In this document: positions 6,763 to 8,548 of the stretch, piece after piece
How positions within the stretch are numbered: the stretch's first letter is position 1
How the letters are laid out: the number at the start of each line of letters is the position of its first letter
Assembly (NCBI GenBank): GCA_026125625.1
Contig: JAHCKU010000115.1
Span: 1-8,548 of the forward strand
From: Burkholderiales bacterium
GTDB lineage: Bacteria > Pseudomonadota > Gammaproteobacteria > Burkholderiales > SHXO01
DNA length: 8,548 nt
Direction: 5' to 3'
Made by a program: the position numbers and the translations under genes
The notes under the pieces: model-generated
What the model saw: the letters and a program-made list of their open reading frames with translations, nothing else
What the model was told of the DNA's origin: nothing
Database searches by the model: none

Positions 6763-7165
6763 ACGAACGCGGTGACGGTCCCGCGTCCGCCCGAAGCGGC
6801 GCACGGCTCGGCGAAACGATCGGCTCCAGTTCATGCTTGCCTGGGATGCCCGGCACGCGATGCCCCCATAGCCCGCGCCCGAGTGCGCGCATGCTACCAG
6901 ATACCGCACCACCCATGCGTGTGGACAGTCTGCGGCTTCCTCCTCCCGCAAAGAGGCGCGGTCGGCCTCGAGCCGCTGTGGGCCCGTCGAAGCAGGCTGC
7001 GCGGGAGCAACTCACCAAGCGGAGTTTCTCCATGCACCAGTGCCCGGAGCCACGTTTAAAGTTTGCCGGTCCCTCTCCGTAATTCAGGGAGGTCCTGACT
7101 GCGCAGCGTTCGTGCGCACGATCCCGTTCCGGTTCACGTGCATACTCGAGCCTGCAAACCAGCTG
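6763..7165. other. About 400 bases without a convincing gene
   Basis: On the plus strand a GTG at 6759 overlaps the pxpA stop by 4 bases and opens a 107-codon frame to 7082. Its product is rich in Pro, Arg and Ser without domain pattern, and it uses many codons rare in the neighbours (CGA, CTA, AGG, CCT), so I treat it as non-coding. A small hairpin, ACGCGG (6767-6772) with CCGCGT (6781-6786), follows pxpA but has no T-run. From 7057 the region holds the sigma-28-type promoter and the leader of the HDOD gene. AGGGAGG at 7086-7092 looks like a ribosome site, but no ATG or GTG lies at working distance; the nearest, GTG 7112, is 19 bases on. Confidence 0.5.
7057..7083 (+). promoter_or_regulatory. 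Sigma-28 (FliA)-type promoter upstream of the HDOD-receiver gene
   Basis: TAAAGTTT (7057-7064) matches the FliA -35 consensus in all 8 positions. After exactly 11 bases comes TCCGTAAT (7076-7083), which keeps the CCG core of the -10 consensus GCCGATAA. Six-plus A/T positions in a GC-rich background make a chance match unlikely. Transcription would start near 7090 and give a leader of about 75 bases before GTG 7166. This would place the downstream signalling protein in the flagellar/chemotaxis regulon, which is an inference. Confidence 0.55.
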
Positions 7166-8548
7166 GTGAACACCGATTTCCGATTCGATGAACTGAAGAC
7201 GACCGGCAAACTGCCGTCGCCGTCCGGCGTGGCCATGGCAGTGATCGAGCTGTGCCGGCAGGAAGGCAGCACCGTCGAGGACATCGGTCGTGCGGTACGC
7301 GCAGATCCCGCCCTGTCCGGTCGCCTGATCAAATTCACCAACGCCGCGCTGCATGGTGCGCGCCGTCCGGTGGTATCGGTGCCGGACGCCATACGCATGA
7401 TCGGCATCTCCACCGTGCGCCATCTGGTGCTCGGCTTCTCGCTGCTCGGACAGTACCGCGACGGCGTGTGCGAAACATTCGACTATCAGGCTTTCTGGTC
7501 GCGCGCTCTGGCCATGGCGATTGCGGCGGATGCGCTGGCGCAGATCGTGAAGTGCGCGTCTCCGGAAGAGACCTTCAGCTGCGGGCTGCTGGCCACTGTT
7601 GGCCGCCTGGGATTGGCCACGCTCTATCCGAAGGAAACGGGCGAATTGCTGTCGCTGCGGCCGTCGCCCGACGCGCAGCAGATGGTGGCGCTGGAGCGCG
7701 AGCGTTTCGCCATCGATCACAACGAATTGTCGGCGGCGATGCTCGAGGAGTGGGGCCTTCCGCGCGTGTTCATCGAGGCGGTGTTCCAGCACGAGAATGC
7801 GAGCGAGGCGACATTGATCGAGGGCTCGCGCGAGCGACTGTTGTGCGAGCTGCTCGGCCTGGCAGCCCGGCTGGCCGATTTTTGCGTGGCCGACGCTGCG
7901 CAGCGCAGCGGGTCCATCCCCGTCCTGATGCTTGCCGCCGCCAAGCTCGGTATCGAAGAGCCGGCCCTGGTCGCGCTGAGTGCCCAGTTGGTGAGTGCGT
8001 GGAAGGAATGGGGCAGGATCCTGGAAGTGCCCACGCGTGAGGTGCCTCCCCTGCAGCAGGTGATCGCGGAAGCGGCCGAGCCGTCCATCCCGGCTGGTGT
8101 CGCCGCCACGGCGCAGGATGCGATCACCATCCTTGCCGTCGACGACGATCGGCCGACGTTGCAGGTGCTCGAATACCTGCTGCGCGGACTCGGCTACAAG
8201 GTTCTCACCGCACATGACGGCAAGTCGGCCCTGGCGCAGGCGGTGAGCGGGCGCCCCCAGATCATCGTTTCCGACTGGATCATGCCGGGACTCGACGGCA
8301 TTGCCTTGTGCAAGGCATTGCGGCAAAGCGAGGAAGGCCGGCAGATCTATTTCATCGTGCTGTCCGCGTTGGAGCAGGAAGAGCAGCTGGTCGAGGCGTT
8401 CGAAGCCGGGGTGGATGACTACATCACCAAGCCGTTCCCGCCGCGCGTGCTGGCCGCGCGCCTGCGCGCCGGCCTGCGTGTGGTGCGCCTGCAGGAAGAA
8501 TCGCTGCACGACAACGAGAACATGCGCCGTTTCGCTGCCGAGCTCGCG
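7166..8548 (+). CDS. HDOD and receiver-domain signalling protein, C-terminus beyond the edge
   Basis: An open frame of 461 codons reaching the right edge without a stop. GTG 7166 is chosen because NTDFRFDELKTTGKLPSPSG then leads straight into the HDOD domain; no good ribosome site precedes it, and GTG 7112 is an alternative. Residues about 12-230 are HDOD: DIGRAVRADPALSGRLIKFT, SVPDAIRMIGISTVRHLVLG, FWSRALAMAIAADALA (110-125), LLATVG (141-146) where true HD enzymes have LLHDIG, then DHNELSAAMLEEWGLP. The metal-binding His-Asp is therefore absent, as expected for this non-catalytic signalling class. Residues about 322-440 are a complete receiver: acidic Asp326-328, phospho-acceptor Asp370 (SDWIMPGLDG), Ser400 and Lys422 (TKPF). 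A charged helix starts at the edge (RLQEESLHDNENMRRFAAEL), the usual linker to an output domain such as GGDEF, which cannot be confirmed here. Cytosolic, no membrane span. Confidence 0.88.
   Translation, partial: MNTDFRFDELKTTGKLPSPSGVAMAVIELCRQEGSTVEDIGRAVRADPALSGRLIKFTNAALHGARRPVVSVPDAIRMIGISTVRHLVLGFSLLGQYRDGVCETFDYQAFWSRALAMAIAADALAQIVKCASPEETFSCGLLATVGRLGLATLYPKETGELLSLRPSPDAQQMVALERERFAIDHNELSAAMLEEWGLPRVFIEAVFQHENASEATLIEGSRERLLCELLGLAARLADFCVADAAQRSGSIPVLMLAAAKLGIEEPALVALSAQLVSAWKEWGRILEVPTREVPPLQQVIAEAAEPSIPAGVAATAQDAITILAVDDDRPTLQVLEYLLRGLGYKVLTAHDGKSALAQAVSGRPQIIVSDWIMPGLDGIALCKALRQSEEGRQIYFIVLSALEQEEQLVEAFEAGVDDYITKPFPPRVLAARLRAGLRVVRLQEESLHDNENMRRFAAELA

Noticed and set aside
6759..7082. 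A GTG frame overlapping the pxpA stop by 4 bases, suggesting a coupled gene of 107 codons.
   Set aside because: Pro/Arg/Ser-rich product without pattern and codon use unlike the neighbours; the promoter match also lies within its end. Kept only as a remark.
6599..8509. A 636-codon open frame on the minus strand.
   Set aside because: It lies opposite the end of pxpA and the HDOD-receiver gene, both strongly supported. Its product is rich in Arg, Gln, His and Gly with no domain pattern, as expected for the antisense of GC-rich genes.

Overview
The window is GC-rich DNA with dense coding, GC-ending codons and frequent GTG starts. Protein types fit a Pseudomonadota genome, most likely Betaproteobacteria (inferred from gene content only). 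It reads as ordinary chromosome: I see no transposase, phage gene, CRISPR array, tRNA or rRNA.

Layout, left to right. (1) The first 67 codons of an exported alpha/beta-hydrolase-like protein, minus strand, running off the left edge. (2) Divergent from it, a small cysteine-rich lipoprotein (312-572, plus), followed at once by a strong GC hairpin. (3) pxpB and pxpC (631-2392, plus), two subunits of the ATP-dependent 5-oxoprolinase (pyroglutamase). (4) A minus-strand block, 2472-5831: a very large membrane sensor histidine kinase (CHASE3-like sensor, five PAS domains, HisKA_3 and HATPase_c) and, 39 bases after its stop, a possible 31-residue membrane protein. The kinase cannot be read in one frame: two opposite-sign frameshifts, near 5270 and near 4190, break it. 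(5) pxpA (5974-6762, plus), the third 5-oxoprolinase subunit, divergent from the kinase. (6) About 400 bases with no convincing gene, holding a good sigma-28 (FliA)-type promoter match. (7) An HDOD plus receiver-domain signalling protein (7166 to the right edge, plus), still open at the edge and probably continuing into an output domain.

How the genes work together. PxpA, PxpB and PxpC hydrolyse 5-oxoproline (pyroglutamate) to glutamate at the cost of ATP. They are normally encoded side by side; here an antisense kinase unit of about 3.6 kb separates pxpBC from pxpA. The kinase has no partner response regulator in the window. The HDOD-receiver protein is a separate signalling gene, perhaps in the motility regulon if the promoter is real. 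The points most worth a second look are the doubly frameshifted kinase inside a split pxp locus, its apparently duplicated PAS pairs, the small membrane ORF behind it, and the FliA-type promoter.
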